Assembly: GCA_944474755.1 (NCBI GenBank)
Contig: OX104118.1
Span: forward strand, 71,801,575 to 71,865,574
DNA: 64,000 nt
Source of the DNA: Limnoperna fortunei
Lineage: Eukaryota > Mollusca > Bivalvia > Mytilida > Modiolidae
Reading direction: 5' to 3'
Made by a program: the position numbers and the translations under genes. The number at the start of each line of letters is the position of its first letter. Position 1 is the first letter of the stretch. The notes beneath the pieces are model-generated. The model was given only the letters and a program-made list of their open reading frames with translations, had not been told where the DNA came from and did no database searches. Shown here piece after piece: positions 10,742 through 23,300 of this stretch.

Positions 10742-13010
10742 TCAATATTTATAAAAAAATCACTACACATATTAACACTAAAAATAAAATAGCTGTCTTG
10801 TCAATAAGATTTGAATCCTCGATATCGCTTCCTTTCAAGTTGAAATATTAATGAAATTTTCTATCAATATCCTTTAAATCAGTTGATTCTTTCACTATAC
10901 ATATAATTAATATCATAACACATGTTAGTAGGCTAAATTCTTTTTTCGTTACGGTGATGAATTAAATTTCTCTGTAACTGAATATACTGATAAAAGGCGA
11001 TTCAATCCGAACAAAGCAATACTTTAACTTGTCGATGAATGAGAAAGATTTTCGATAAAAATGTCTCTTGTAAATTGAAGAAATAAAAATTGCATATTAC
11101 AAACCTCACATTGTTACATCCATACACTGTTCATTGTATTTGATCAGCCTTATCATTCAATGGTTTGTTCAGATGGAAAACTTTAAATACAATCTAAACG
11201 GACAATCACTTTTGAAGTTGTATATAATCAGTCCTTTATTTATTATCGAATACATTTTTATATTCCAGATTTTGCAAAATCATTTCAAATATGTAATTGT
11301 CAAACACCTCAAAAACGCAGGTGAAACACTACTAATAAATCCATCGAAATCCATTTCAGACAGTAATGTTATAATGCTAGTTAATTTCCAAATGTAAATA
11401 TTGTAAATATTATCTATGGTTAGTGACAAATTTTAAAAAGTCGTCCGTGATCGTAAACAGCAAAATAAATAATTGAAGCAATTAGTAAATGTTTATATAC
11501 AATTCACTTCCTATGTTGAAACTCAAATTCCAATCAATTACTTTGCACTCCTTCGTTCATAATAAATTTTTCTTTCAGTACATATTTGTGGCGAATTTTA
11601 TTTCGTACATTACTATAACATGTATTAAAACAAACAAAATAATTGTCTTTCCCAAATAAAATTGATTTTACATTTGGTAAACATTGGATGTTGTTCACAT
11701 GTTGAATAGCAAAAGAAAACTGTACACCTCAGACATCGTATCGAGACTATTAAAATGATCGGACCGGTATACATTACCTGTACATGTGTGATATTCCTAC
11801 GTGAAACAACAGATTTTCAGTGGAAACTGGTTTGCTATGATATAAACATGACATAAAGACCATAAAACAAGCGATAAAGTAGTTTTCTGTTGTGGTTGAG
11901 TATCATATGAACTGTTATAAGGACTAAAATGAAACTTGGTGCAATGTCATCTTTTAGTCTTCCTTTACAAAGGGTAATATTAGTGTTGAGTTATATACTT
12001 GTATATTTCTTTTTTAAGTAACCACTTAAACCCCGGTTTAGGAACATTGGCTGACAAAAAATTCTTTTTTAAGCAACTTGCTTTTGGCTGACATTTAGCT
12101 CTTTATTAAAGCAGGAACTACGTATATAATGTCCCTGATTATAGGAATATATACGCCATGTTTGTGTATTTGCCTCCCCCTTTAATAACCAATACACATT
12201 TAAGAGAAAATGTGACCTATTTAAATTTTTTACTATGACGTATCAAGTTTGTCACTTTTTAATAAGAAAGCTTTAACTTTAACATCTTAGTGTTACACAT
12301 TAAGTCGTAGCTTTATGGGAATATAACTTAAATCTATAAAGATCTCCTCAAATGTGAAAAATAAATGAAATCCTCGCCTGATTTACCATTAACGGATATT
12401 AGATGTAATCAACTCTGTATAAAGGTGAATTGTTCTGTGATAAATAAACCCTGTAATGTTTAGGTCTCAACTATGGAGCAAGGAGTACAGGTTATTAGCG
12501 CTATTTAATAGTTTAAACCAAAATAACAGGCTTGGACGTTTATAATTATTATTCCGAACAAGTTGTCACGACCTCTTATCAAGTGTAAAATGTAAAATAT
12601 GATTTTGCTTCAATTTAATTATCTTCGCATTATTACGAGAATGTAATCTACGTACATTTTGACAATAATTTAAACGATTTTTTTTAAATCTGGTTAAGGA
12701 CAAAATACTTCTTTAAATTAAAATTATAATATGTAAATGGAATTTGCAAAATGTGTCTTACAGTTTGAAGAGGTCCTTAAACGTTTATGGATAATATGAA
12801 ATCATTTTCGAGACTGAGGGGTCGTATGTTATGTAACGTCTGAATCTGGGCCTACAACTTACGATTCAGTAAATATATTTACATAGATTGGTACTTAACA
12901 TATAATGAAATTGTTTCTAATGATATATTAAACATGTAACAGAAAATACACGTTCAGTTGAGATTTAAACTGTTGATGAGACAAGGTCTATGAAATAATA
13001 ACCAGGAAAC
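10742..13010. other. AT-rich non-coding region, nothing recognised
   Basis: No convincing exon or repeat. An 87-codon frame at 11134-11397 is rich in Ile, Leu, Phe and Asn as expected of random AT-rich DNA. The segment next to 10651 presumably holds the promoter and 5' UTR of the minus-strand gene, but I see no clear core motif. Confidence 0.4.
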
Positions 13011-13020
13011 CGATCGAACA

Positions 13021-13170
13021 ACAAGAGCTGAAAGTCAAGGGACAATTACAAACCCGGATATAGACAAACAACAAGAGCTGAAAGTCAAGGGACAATTACA
13101 AACCCGGATATAGACAAACAACAAGAGCTGAAAGTCAAGGGACAATTACAAACCCGGATATAGACAAACA
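13021..13170. repeat. 50-bp tandem triplication
   Basis: Three exact head-to-tail copies of a 50-bp unit starting ACAAGAGCTGAAAGTCAAGG. Perfect identity implies a recent expansion. The sequence after it (to about 13290: AAAACCAAAAACACAAA, then GAGTTACCCGAACCCA) recurs in diverged form at 16180-16240, so the triplication sits inside a dispersed repeat. Confidence 0.95.
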
Positions 13171-13290
13171 TACACCGCAACACAAAACCAAAAACACAAA
13201 AACAAAATGAGTTACCCGAACCCACTAAAAAATGGGAGCACTCAGGTTCCCCGGACGAGCAAGCAGTGGAAATAGGAAACGGAATGACTA
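13171..13290. repeat. Dispersed repeat segment shared with 16180-16240
   Basis: Both places carry AACCAAAAACACAAA followed by a GAGTTACCCGAACCCA-like block, and both are preceded by an ACAACAAGAGC motif (13018 and 16024). This is evidence of a repeat family, but with no termini or target duplications identified. Confidence 0.55.
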
Positions 13291-13589
13291 CCTATTAGTC
13301 TGCGAAAATGTCCGATCGTATTTGAGATATTGATTTCCCGTAACGATCAATTAAGTCATAGTGAATAGTGACGACTATAGAACTTCTGAAATGATAACAA
13401 CAAATCCTTGTTTGAGAAGTTTTAGTAGTTACATCAGTGAGCGGTCTAGAAAATCGGAATACTGATCGCAGAATCTAGAATAACGTCCAAGTTGTGAAAT
13501 GTACACACCATATGCTGGAATGGTGCTATCGGTGGCAATTAAAAGGTTGAAGTAAAAGTCAAAAAGCGTTATTTAAAGTCGGTTTGAAA

Positions 13590-14885
13590 GCAAACGTACA
13601 AACACAAGCTCTTATGAGCTTTTATGCCGACATTACATATATAAACAAGACATACACATTATTAAGACACAATAAAACATTGATAACACAAAGTATGCAT
13701 TTCATGTCATATATTCTTAATGCATGCAATGTATATATATATAGCAGACGGTAAATGCACATAAAGCATAAGCGAGGATCTAAAAATCTAGTTTGCAAAA
13801 TAGCTATACTAACTCATGCAAAACTGTACATTAGAAAATAAAATTTTAAATTTTTGAATTTAAACAGATTCAGAACAGCAACTGTTTGATAAAAAGCAAG
13901 TTATGATGAGCAGGATGAACAATGGCATGATCTGCCATTCCAACAATTTATTAAGTTCTGAAAGAGGTTTCTTTCCTATAGTGGTCAGGTAGATCATTCC
14001 ATGTTTTAGCTGCAAAGTATCTAAATGAATTTAAGCCATACCTTGTTGTTCCAACACTTGGAAGGGTAGCTGTATTTTGATATCTGAAAGAGTATTTATG
14101 TTGTATAATTTCATTGAGATCATGAAAGTATACTGGGCTTTGTTTATTTATTATTTTAAAAGTTTCAGTGGCTATAAGCTCGTATTCTTCTAATTTTTAA
14201 TGATGGCAGTTTGGATTTCTCTAGTAGTTCTTCATATGAGCTATTTGTATTAGCGCCCTTTCTTATATTTTTTCCATCTTTTAGAGTTTGACTCACTGAA
14301 AAAGTGCCAAGTAACTGGGCAGTAATTAAAATTTGATAGGATGAAAGAGTGGTATATAGTTAATCTACCCAGCCTGTTCAGGTGTTTTCCTACTCTTTTT
14401 AGCACATTTAGTTGTCTTGAGGCTTTTTTACATAAGTTTGCTACGTGAGTATTAAATTTAAGTTGGTAATCAATAGTGATTCCTAAAAGCGTTACTTCAT
14501 TTTTACATTTGATTTGGCTGTTATTTAAGTCAAAAGTTATGTTTTTATCTTTTGTTTTGTTGCCAATCGCTATCGCCTGGAACTTATTGGGGTTTGCCTT
14601 CATTTGGTTAAAAGAAAACCAGTCTATTAATTTTAAGCTATCGTTTTCCAAAGTTTCAAGATCAAATCCCTCATAAGCAAGAGTGTTGTCATCTGCATAG
14701 TTGTAGAGTGAACTGTCCTTAATAAAATAGAAGATATCGTTTAAAAAAATATTAAAAAACACAGGTCCAAGTATGGATCCTTGTGGTACCCCTTTATAAA
14801 TTGTATCCCCGTTACTAAATGAAGTTCCCAATTTGACACACTGTTTCCTATGAGAAAGGTAGTCTTGGAGAAGTTTAAGAGTCAT
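13590..14885 (-). mobile_element. 5'-truncated non-LTR retrotransposon (jockey/CR1-like) relic
   Basis: Minus-strand remnant of a LINE ORF2: RT fingers/palm through the C-terminal region, then a probable 3' UTR. After the long frame (14250-14897) the protein continues in other frames (KMEKI/ERA, then SSYEELLEKSKLPSLKIRR near 14220, and a block ending in KTWNDLPDHYRKETSFRT near 13970) down to a terminal stop at 13860-13862. At least two frameshifts and several stops make it dead. Its 5' end abuts another RT relic at about 14885. The 3' limit is approximate. Confidence 0.8.
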
Positions 14886-14897
14886 CACGTTTGTCAT
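14250..14897 (-). pseudogene. Reverse transcriptase fragment of the LINE
   Basis: A 215-codon frame with RT blocks in order: GVPQGSILGPVFFNIFLND (motif B region), NYADDNTLAY (catalytic YADD box), FSFNQMKANPNKFQAI, TLLGITID and SNFNYCPVTWHFF. The N-terminal RT motifs, endonuclease and ORF1 are missing. The first few codons (to about 14885) derive from the abutting unrelated RT relic, so the ATG is not a genuine start. The frame breaks by a shift at about 14270. Confidence 0.85.
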
Positions 14898-15455
14898 ATA
14901 GTCTAGTTTGTAATTTTTACGAGTCTATTTCCAGAAGTAGGTCTAAGTAGGAGGCCGACCTAAGTGTATTGGTGGTGCCTTTAATTTCGCTATGGGTAGA
15001 TTGAATGCAAATAGTCACCAAATTTAGTGTTGTTGAGGGACAAAACATTATCAATATCGCAGAATTTGAAATTAAAGGTCTAGTATTGGTATACTGTCAT
15101 TCCGTTTTACTTGAAAAAACATCGTTTAATAAGACATTTAAGACTGGTTTTAAGCTTCATATGAGGGATAGCTGTGTAGAGCGTAGATAATCATAGGTTT
15201 TAATGGTGTTACATTTACCTCAAGATGTCTATCAGGTCTAGATAGTGGTTTGGTGCTACACTCAAACGACCCTGCTATCAAACGCTGTTTGTTTGGATTT
15301 TTGTAAAGTTTGTGTATCCAATACAAGAAGGCGAGTTCACAATCTTTGACTTTGATATGGAGACCAAAGGCTGCCAACACCGGTTTGTGATTTTCAAGAA
15401 TCTTCTCCTTTGAGCTTTCTTTAGCTTGAACAAGTGGGAAATTACTTTACGTAAG
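14885..15455 (-). pseudogene. Second, unrelated RT relic (Penelope-like or similar)
   Basis: Minus-strand translation pieced across frameshifts gives, in order: KEKILENHKPVLAAFGL, LAFLYWIHKLYKNPNKQRLI, AGSFECSTKPLS, then STLYTAIPHMKLKTSLKCLI, CDIDNVLSLNNTKFGDYLHS (degenerate YIDDVLSLNN catalytic block) and ASYLDLLLEIDS ... TRLYDKRDD. This block order matches a reverse transcriptase family common in bivalves that I associate with Penelope-like elements; the clade is not certain. A short deletion (after STKPLS), several stops and at least three frame changes show it is dead. The alignment stops abruptly at about 14885 where the LINE begins. Confidence 0.6.
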
Positions 15456-16017
15456 TGCTGTATCAAAGTTCTAATATTTTCACCGTATGTTTTACATATT
15501 TTTACGAACTATATGATAATATAACGTATAAAAACTCAAGTAGCTTTGCCATCGTTCAGAATACGAGGAAAACATATTTTCAAAACTGCAATACTTGTAG
15601 GGCATATGTCACAATATACATGTTTACTACTGAGAAACTTGTCACTACCTCTGTATAACAAAACTCAATGTAATTTGTATACATTATATTTTTGTTTAGA
15701 TGTATACGATACGCTGATTTATCGCTATGTTGCATTATGTTACTTTTGATCTTTATGTGCGATATTAGCGTATCACACTCTACTAATGGCCCTTCTTCCG
15801 CCAATGGCCAGTTTCTGGTACAGATGATCCATTACAGATGTGCGCACTCTCACTAATCTGTACTTGTTGCTCCATCAAATCACAACGCTTGAAACAAAAA
15901 TGTTGTTTCGCTGCACTTAACGCGCAAAAAGACATAAAATTTTCTATCACTCGTAGAAGATCGCCCGTCTTTCACAAAAACGTATGTACGAACCTATCAA
16001 TAAAAATAGCAAAGAAA
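15456..16017. other. Non-coding, nothing recognised
   Basis: Only short overlapping frames without recognisable domains. Confidence 0.35.
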
Positions 16018-16245
16018 CCTGCCCAACAACAAGAGCCGAGTCAGGCGGCAATTTAAAAATCAGGTTGTTTGTTTGTTTTCATGATGTTTGAAGCCACTGT
16101 CAGCAATTTTTCAGCTATATTATGGCGTCCATGTTTTAATGGGAGAGGAAGCCGGATGTAGACAACAAATAGAAGCCGAAAGAAAAACCAAAAACACAAA
16201 CACAGAAAGTGAGTAACCCGAACCCAATAAAAATTATTAGTGCAT
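16018..16245 (+). repeat. Composite of two dispersed repeats (copy 2 of CAGCAATTTTTCAGCTATAT family)
   Basis: An ACAACAAGAGCCGAGTCAGG segment is followed by the second copy of the CAGCAATTTTTCAGCTATAT repeat (about 16066-16160, with GAGGAAGCCGGATGTAGAC) and then the AACCAAAAACACAAA / AGTAACCCGAACCCA segment also present near 13190. The first family has probably inserted into the second. Confidence 0.6.
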
Positions 16246-16259
16246 TCACGCTAGTAGAG

Positions 16260-17290
16260 TGATGTGAGATAATACAGCAGATCAACGGAAAATACTGCGA
16301 AATACCGACAATCCGATATTACCAAACTTGCACCGGTATATGATACGATATAATAAACTGTTTTTATGATACGCAATAGGTTTATAAGAAGGCTGGTGGA
16401 AACCATAACAATGACGAAAAAAATATAACTCCAATGTCTAACATTCATTTTAATGTAATACTTTAGAACCGTTCTCATGAAAATATAGAACATTAACAAA
16501 TGTAAAAAAACCTATATATAGTATATAACATGTTTAATGTTTGAGAGCACCGAACTATGGTATCGGTTACCGGAATTTTATATTAATTGTTCAAATTATT
16601 GCACTTGTTTAGCAATGCCCTAGTTTGTTAATGTTTTATTTGAAAAAAACTATGTCCATGTTATGAAACTTCGACATTTTGTTTGATAAATTACGAGAAC
16701 CTAGTTATCTTGTTATTAATTCTTTGTTCATCATTCGGTTGCATGTAAATTAATCACATTTCTAGTGCCCTTAGATAAATTGTTATCAACTCGAATCTGG
16801 GAATATTTCTTACCGTTAAGAATGTCTATTAACAATATACCGTAATCTTTCATTTCAATATGCAAAATAAATAATGCAGTATTGATAGATGACAGTTAAA
16901 TTTATATTTGTATTGATATTCAGATATAACGACAAATATGTTGACAATAAACGAAACTCTTTGAAGTAGAAGGATGTAATTTGTGTGTAATAAAATATCA
17001 CATGTATTTGATGTTAATGATGGTTTTTATTAATTTTTACTTTTTGTAGTAAAGTCTTTGAATGTGAAGTGACTTATTTAAACAAAATATTGATATTAAT
17101 CAACCAAAATGAACTAGATACCCCGGTAGCATATACCAAAAATAAAACTAAAATTTAAAAAAAACATGCAAAGATTATTTGACATTTTAACACAGCTCAT
17201 AATTAAGGGGAAATAAATCAAACACCGTTAAACGCAGATATAAACTATTGAATGATAATAAAACAAATCTCGAGGTTAAACCAGTTAAAG
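16260..17290. other. AT-rich non-coding flank of the satellite
   Basis: No features recognised. The satellite starts abruptly at about 17311 after an ordinary AT-rich sequence. Confidence 0.35.
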
Positions 17291-17310
17291 GGATCCCAAC
17301 ACTTCCAATT

Positions 17311-20300
17311 ACAGTAGTGCCTTAACAACACGCCCTCTCTACAGTAGTGTCTTAACAACACCCCCCTCTACTGTAGTGCCTTAACAACACTCCCTCTCTA
17401 CTGTAGTGCCTTAACAACACGCCCTCTCTAATGTAGTGCCTTAAAAACACTCCCTCTCTACTGTAGTGCCTAACAACACTCCCTCTCTACTGTAGTGCCT
17501 TAACAACACTCCCTCTCTACTGTAGTGCCTTAACAACACGCCCTCTCTAATGTAGTGCCTTAAAAACACTCCCTCTCTACTGTAGTGCCTAACAACACTC
17601 CCTCTCTACTGTAGTGCCTTAACAACAATCCCCTCTACTGTAGAGTCTTAACAACACTCCCCATCTACTGTAGTGCCTTAACAACACTCCCCTCTACTGT
17701 AGTGTCTTAACAACACTCCCCCTCTACTGTAGTGCCTTAACAACACTCCCAACTCTACTGTAGTGCCTCAACAACACTCCCAACTCTACTGTAGTGCCTC
17801 AACAACACTCCCAACTCTACTGTAGTGCCTTAACAACAATCCCTCTCTACAGTAGTGTCTTAACAACACTCCCCTCTACTGTAGTGTCTTAACAACACTC
17901 CCCCTCTACTGTAGTGCCTTAACAAAACTCCCAACTCTAGTGTAGTGCCTTAACAACACTCCCCCCTCTACTGTAGTGTCTTAACAACACTCCCAACTCT
18001 AGTGTAGTGCCTTAAAACACTCCCCCTCTACTGTAGTGCCTTAACAACAATCCCCCTCTACTGTAGTGCCTTAACAACACTCCCCTCTACTGTAGTGTCT
18101 TAACAACACTCCCCCTCTACTGTAGTGTCTTAACAACACTCCCCTCTACTGTAGTGCCTTAACAACACTCCCCTCTACTGTAGTATCTTAACAACACTCC
18201 CCATCTACTGTAGTGTCTTAACAACACTCCCCTCTACTGTAGTGTCTTAACAACACTCCCCCTCTAATGTAGTGTCTTAACAACACTCCCCTCTACTGTA
18301 GTGTCTTAACAACACCCCCCCCCTCTACTGTAGTGCCTTAACAACACTCCCCTCTACTGTAGTGCCTTAATAACACTCCCCCTCTACTGTAGTGTCTTAA
18401 CAACACTCCCCTCTACTGTAGTGTCTTATCAACACTCCCAACTCTAGTGTAGTGCCATAACAACACTCCCCTCTACTGTTGTGTCTTAACAACACTCCCC
18501 CTCTACTGTAGTGCCTTAACAACACTCCCCTCTACTGTAGTGCCTTAACAACACTCCCAACTCTAGTGTAGTGCCTTAACAACACTCCCAACTCTAGTGT
18601 AGTGCCTTAACAACACTCCCCCTCTACTGTAGTGCCTTAACAACACTCCCCCCTCTACTGTAGTGCCTTAACAACATTGCCTCTCTACTGTAGTGTCTTA
18701 ACAACACTCCCAACTCTACTGTAGTGCCTTAACAACACTCCCCCTCTACTGTAGTGCCTTAACAACACTCCCCCTCTACTGTAGTGCCTTAACAACACTC
18801 CCAACTCTAGTGTAGTGCCTTAACAACACTCCCCCTCTACTGTAGTGTCTTAACAACACTCCCAACTCTAGTGTAGTGCCTTAACAACACTCCCCCTCTA
18901 CTGTAGTGCCTTAACAACACTCCCAACTCTAGTGTAGTGCCTTAACAACACTCCCAACTCTAGTGTAGTGCCTTAACAACACTCCCAACTCTAGTGTAGT
19001 GCCTTAACAACACTCCCCCTCTACTGTAGTGCCTCAACAACACTCCCAACTCTAGTGTAGTGCCTTAACAACACTCCCAACTCTAGTGTAGTGCCTTAAC
19101 AACACTCCCAACTCTAGTGTAGTGCCTTAACAACACTCCCCCTCTACTGTAGTGCCTTAACAACACTTCCCCTCTACTATAGTGCCTTAACAACATTGCC
19201 TCTCTACTGTAGTGTCTTAACAACACTCCCAACTCTACTGTAGTGCCTTAACAACACTCCCCCTCTACTGTAGTGCCTTAACAACACTCCCAACTCTAGT
19301 GTAGTGCCTTAACAACACTCCCAACTCTACTGTAGTGCCTTAACAACAATCCCCTCTACTGTAGTGCCTTAACAACACTCCCAACTCTACTGTAGTGCCT
19401 TAACAACAATCCCCTCTACTGTAGTGCCTTAACAACACTCCCTCTCTACTGTAGTGCCTTAACAACACTCCAAACTCTAGTGTAGTGCCTTAACAACACT
19501 CCCCCCTCTACTGTAGTGCCTTAACAACATTGCCTCTCTACGGTAGTGTCTTAACAACACACCCAACTCTACTGTAGTGCCTTAACAACACTCCCCCTCT
19601 ACTGTAGTGCCTTAACAACAATCCCTTCTACTGTAGTGCCTTAACAACACTCCCTCTCTACTGTAGTGCCTTAACAACACTCCCAACTCTAGTGTAGTGC
19701 CTTAACAACACTCCCAACTCTAGTGTAGTGCCTTAACAACACTCCCAACTCTAGTGTAGTGCCTTAACAACACTCCCAACTCTAGTGTAGTGCCTTAACA
19801 ACACTCCCAACTCTAGTGTAGTGCCTTAACAACACTCCCAACTCTAGTGTAGTGCCTTAACAACACTCCCTCTCTACTGTAGTGCCTAAACAACACTCCC
19901 AACTCTAGTGTAGTGCCTTAACAACACTCCCAACTCTAGTGTAGTGCCTTAACAACACTCCCAACTCTAGTGTAGTGCCTTAACAACACTCCCAACTCTA
20001 GTGTAGTGCCTTAACAACACTCTAAACTCTAGTGTAGTGCCTTAACAACACTCCCAACTCTAGTGTAGTGCCTTAACAACACTCCCAACTCTAGTGTAGT
20101 GCCTTAACAACACTCCCAACTCTACTGTAGTGCCTTAACAACACTCCCCCTCTACTGTAGTGCCTTAACAACACTCCCCTCTACTGTAGTGTCTTAACAA
20201 CACTCCCCCTCTACTGTAGTGCCTTAACAACACTCCCCTCTACTGTAGTGCCTTAACAACACTCCCCCCTCTACTGTAGTGCCTTAACAACATTGCCTCT

Positions 20301-23300
20301 GTACTGTAGTGCCTTAACAACACCCCCCTCTGCTGTAGTGCCTTAACAACACACACCCCCGTACTGTAGTGTCTTAACAACACTCCCTCTCTACTGTAGT
20401 GCCTTAACAACACTCTCCAATGTATTGTAGTGCATTAACAACACTCCCCTCTACTGTAGTGCCTTAACAACACTCCCCTCTAATTTAGTGCCTTAACAAC
20501 ACTCCCCCCTCTACTGTAGTGCCTTAACAACACTCCCAACTCTACTGTAGTGCCTTAAAAACACTCCCTCTCTACTTTAGTGCCTTAACAACACTCCCCC
20601 TCTAATGTAGTGCCTTAAAAACACTCCCTCTCTACTGTAGTGCCTTAACAACACTCCCCCTCTACTGTAGTGCCTTAACAACACTCCCCCTCTACTGTAG
20701 TGCCTTAACAACATTCCCCTCTACTGTAGTGTCTTAACAACACTCCCCCTCTACTGTAGTGTCTTAACAACACTGCCAACTATACTGTAGTGCCTTAACA
20801 ACACTCCCCTCTACTGTAGTATCTTAACAACACTCCCCTCTACTGTAGTGTCTTAACAACACTCCCCTCTACTGTAGTGTCTTAACAACACTCCCCCTCT
20901 ACTGTAGTGTCTAAACAACACTCCCCTCTACTGTAGTGTCTTAACAACACCCCCCCCTCTACTGTAGTGCCTTAACAACACTCCCCTCTACTGTAGTGCC
21001 TTAACAACACTCCCCCTCTACTGTAGTGTCTTAACAACACTCCCCTCTACTGTAGTGTCTTATCAACACTCCCAACTCTAGTGTAGTGCCTTAACAACAC
21101 TCCCCTCTACTGTTGTGTCTTAACAACACTCCCCCTCTACTGTAGTGCCTTAACAACACTCCCATCTACTGTAGTGCCTTAACAACACTCCCAACTCTAG
21201 TGTAGTGCCTTAACAACACTCCCAACTCTAGTGTAGTGCCTTAACAACACTCCCCCTCTACTGTAGTGCCTTAACAACACTCCCCCCTCTACTGTAGTGC
21301 CTTAACAACATTGCCTCTCTACTGTAGTGTCTTAACAACACTCCCAACTCTACTGTAGTGCCTTAACAACACTCCCCCTCTACTGTAGTGCCTTAACAAC
21401 ACTCCCCCTCTACTGTAGTGCCTTAACAACACTCCCAACTCTAGTGTAGTGCCTTAACAACACTCCCCCTCTACTGTAGTGTCTTAACAACACTCCCAAC
21501 TCTAGTGTAGTGCCTTAACAACACTCCCCCTCTACTGTAGTGCCTTAACAACACTCCCAACTCTAGTGTAGTGCCTTAACAACACTCCCAACTCTAGTGT
21601 AGTGCCTTAACAACACTCCCAACTCTACTGTAGTGCCTTAACAACACTCCCCCTCTACTGTAGTGCCTCAACAACACTCCCAACTCTAGTGTAGTGCCTT
21701 AACAACACTCCCAACTCTAGTGTAGTGCCTTAACAACACTCCCAACTCTAGTGTAGTGCCTTAACAACACTCCCCCTCTACTGTAGTGCCTTAACAACAC
21801 TTCCCCTCTACTATAGTGCCTTAACAACATTGCCTCTCTACTGTAGTGTCTTAACAACACTCCCAACTCTACTGTAGTGCCTTAACAACACTCCCCCTCT
21901 ACTGTAGTGCCTTAACAACACTCCCAACTCTAGTGTAGTGCCTTAACAACACTCCCAACTCTACTGTAGTGCCTTAACAACAATCCCCTCTACTGTAGTG
22001 CCTTAACAACACTCCCAACTCTACTGTAGTGCCTTAACAACAATCCCCTCTACTGTAGTGCCTTAACAACACTCCCTCTCTACTGTAGTGCCTTAACAAC
22101 ACTCCAAACTCTAGTGTAGTGCCTTAACAACACTCCCCCCTCTACTGTAGTGCCTTAACAACATTGCCTCTCTACGGTAGTGTCTTAACAACACTCCCAA
22201 CTCTACTGTAGTGCCTTAACAACACTCCCCCTCTACTGTAGTGCCTTAACAACAATCCCTTCTACTGTAGTGCCTTAACAACACTCCCTCTCTACTGTAG
22301 TGCCTTAACAACACTCCCAACTCTAGTGTAGTGCCTTAACAACACTCCCAACTCTAGTGTAGTGCCTTAACAACACTCCCAACTCTAGTGTAGTGCCTTA
22401 ACAACACTCCCAACTCTAGTGTAGTGCCTTAACAACACTCCCAACTCTAGTGTAGTGCCTCAACAACACTCCCAACTCTAGTGTAGTGCCTTAACAACAC
22501 TCCCAACTCTAGTGTAGTGCCTTAACAACACTCCCTCTCTACTGTAGTGCCTAAACAACACTCCCAACTCTAGTGTAGTGCCTTAACAACACTCCCAACT
22601 CTAGTGTAGTGCCTTAACAACACTCCCAACTCTAGTGTAGTGCCTTAACAACACTCCCAACTCTAGTGTAGTGCCTTAACAACACTCCCAACTCTAGTGT
22701 AGTGCCTTAACAACACTCCCAACTCTAGTGTAGTGCCTTAACAACACTCCCAACTCTAGTGTAGTGCCTTAACAACACTCCCCCTCTACTGTAGTGCCTT
22801 AACAACACTCCCAACTCTAGTGTAGTGCCTTAACAACACTCCCCCTCTACTGTAGTGTCTTAACAACACTCCCAACTCTAGTGTAGTGCCTTAACAACAC
22901 TCCCCCTCTACTGTAGTGCCTTAACAACACTCCCAACTCTAGTGTAGTGCCTTAACAACACTCCCAACTCTAGTGTAGTGCCTTAACAACACTCCCAACT
23001 CTAGTGTAGTGCCTTAACAACACTCCCCCTCTACTGTAGTGCCTCAACAACACTCCCAACTCTAGTGTAGTGCCTTAACAACACTCCCAACTCTAGTGTA
23101 GTGCCTTAACAACACTCCCAACTCTAGTGTAGTGCCTTAACAACACTCCCCCTCTACTGTAGTGCCTTAACAACACTTCCCCTCTACTATAGTGCCTTAA
23201 CAACATTGCCTCTCTACTGTAGTGTCTTAACAACACTCCCAACTCTACTGTAGTGCCTTAACAACACTCCCCCTCTACTGTAGTGCCTTAACAACACTCC

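Noticed and set aside
11134..11397. 87-codon hydrophobic frame as a membrane protein
   Set aside because: Composition is what AT-rich DNA gives by chance; no promoter, conserved motif or splice context.
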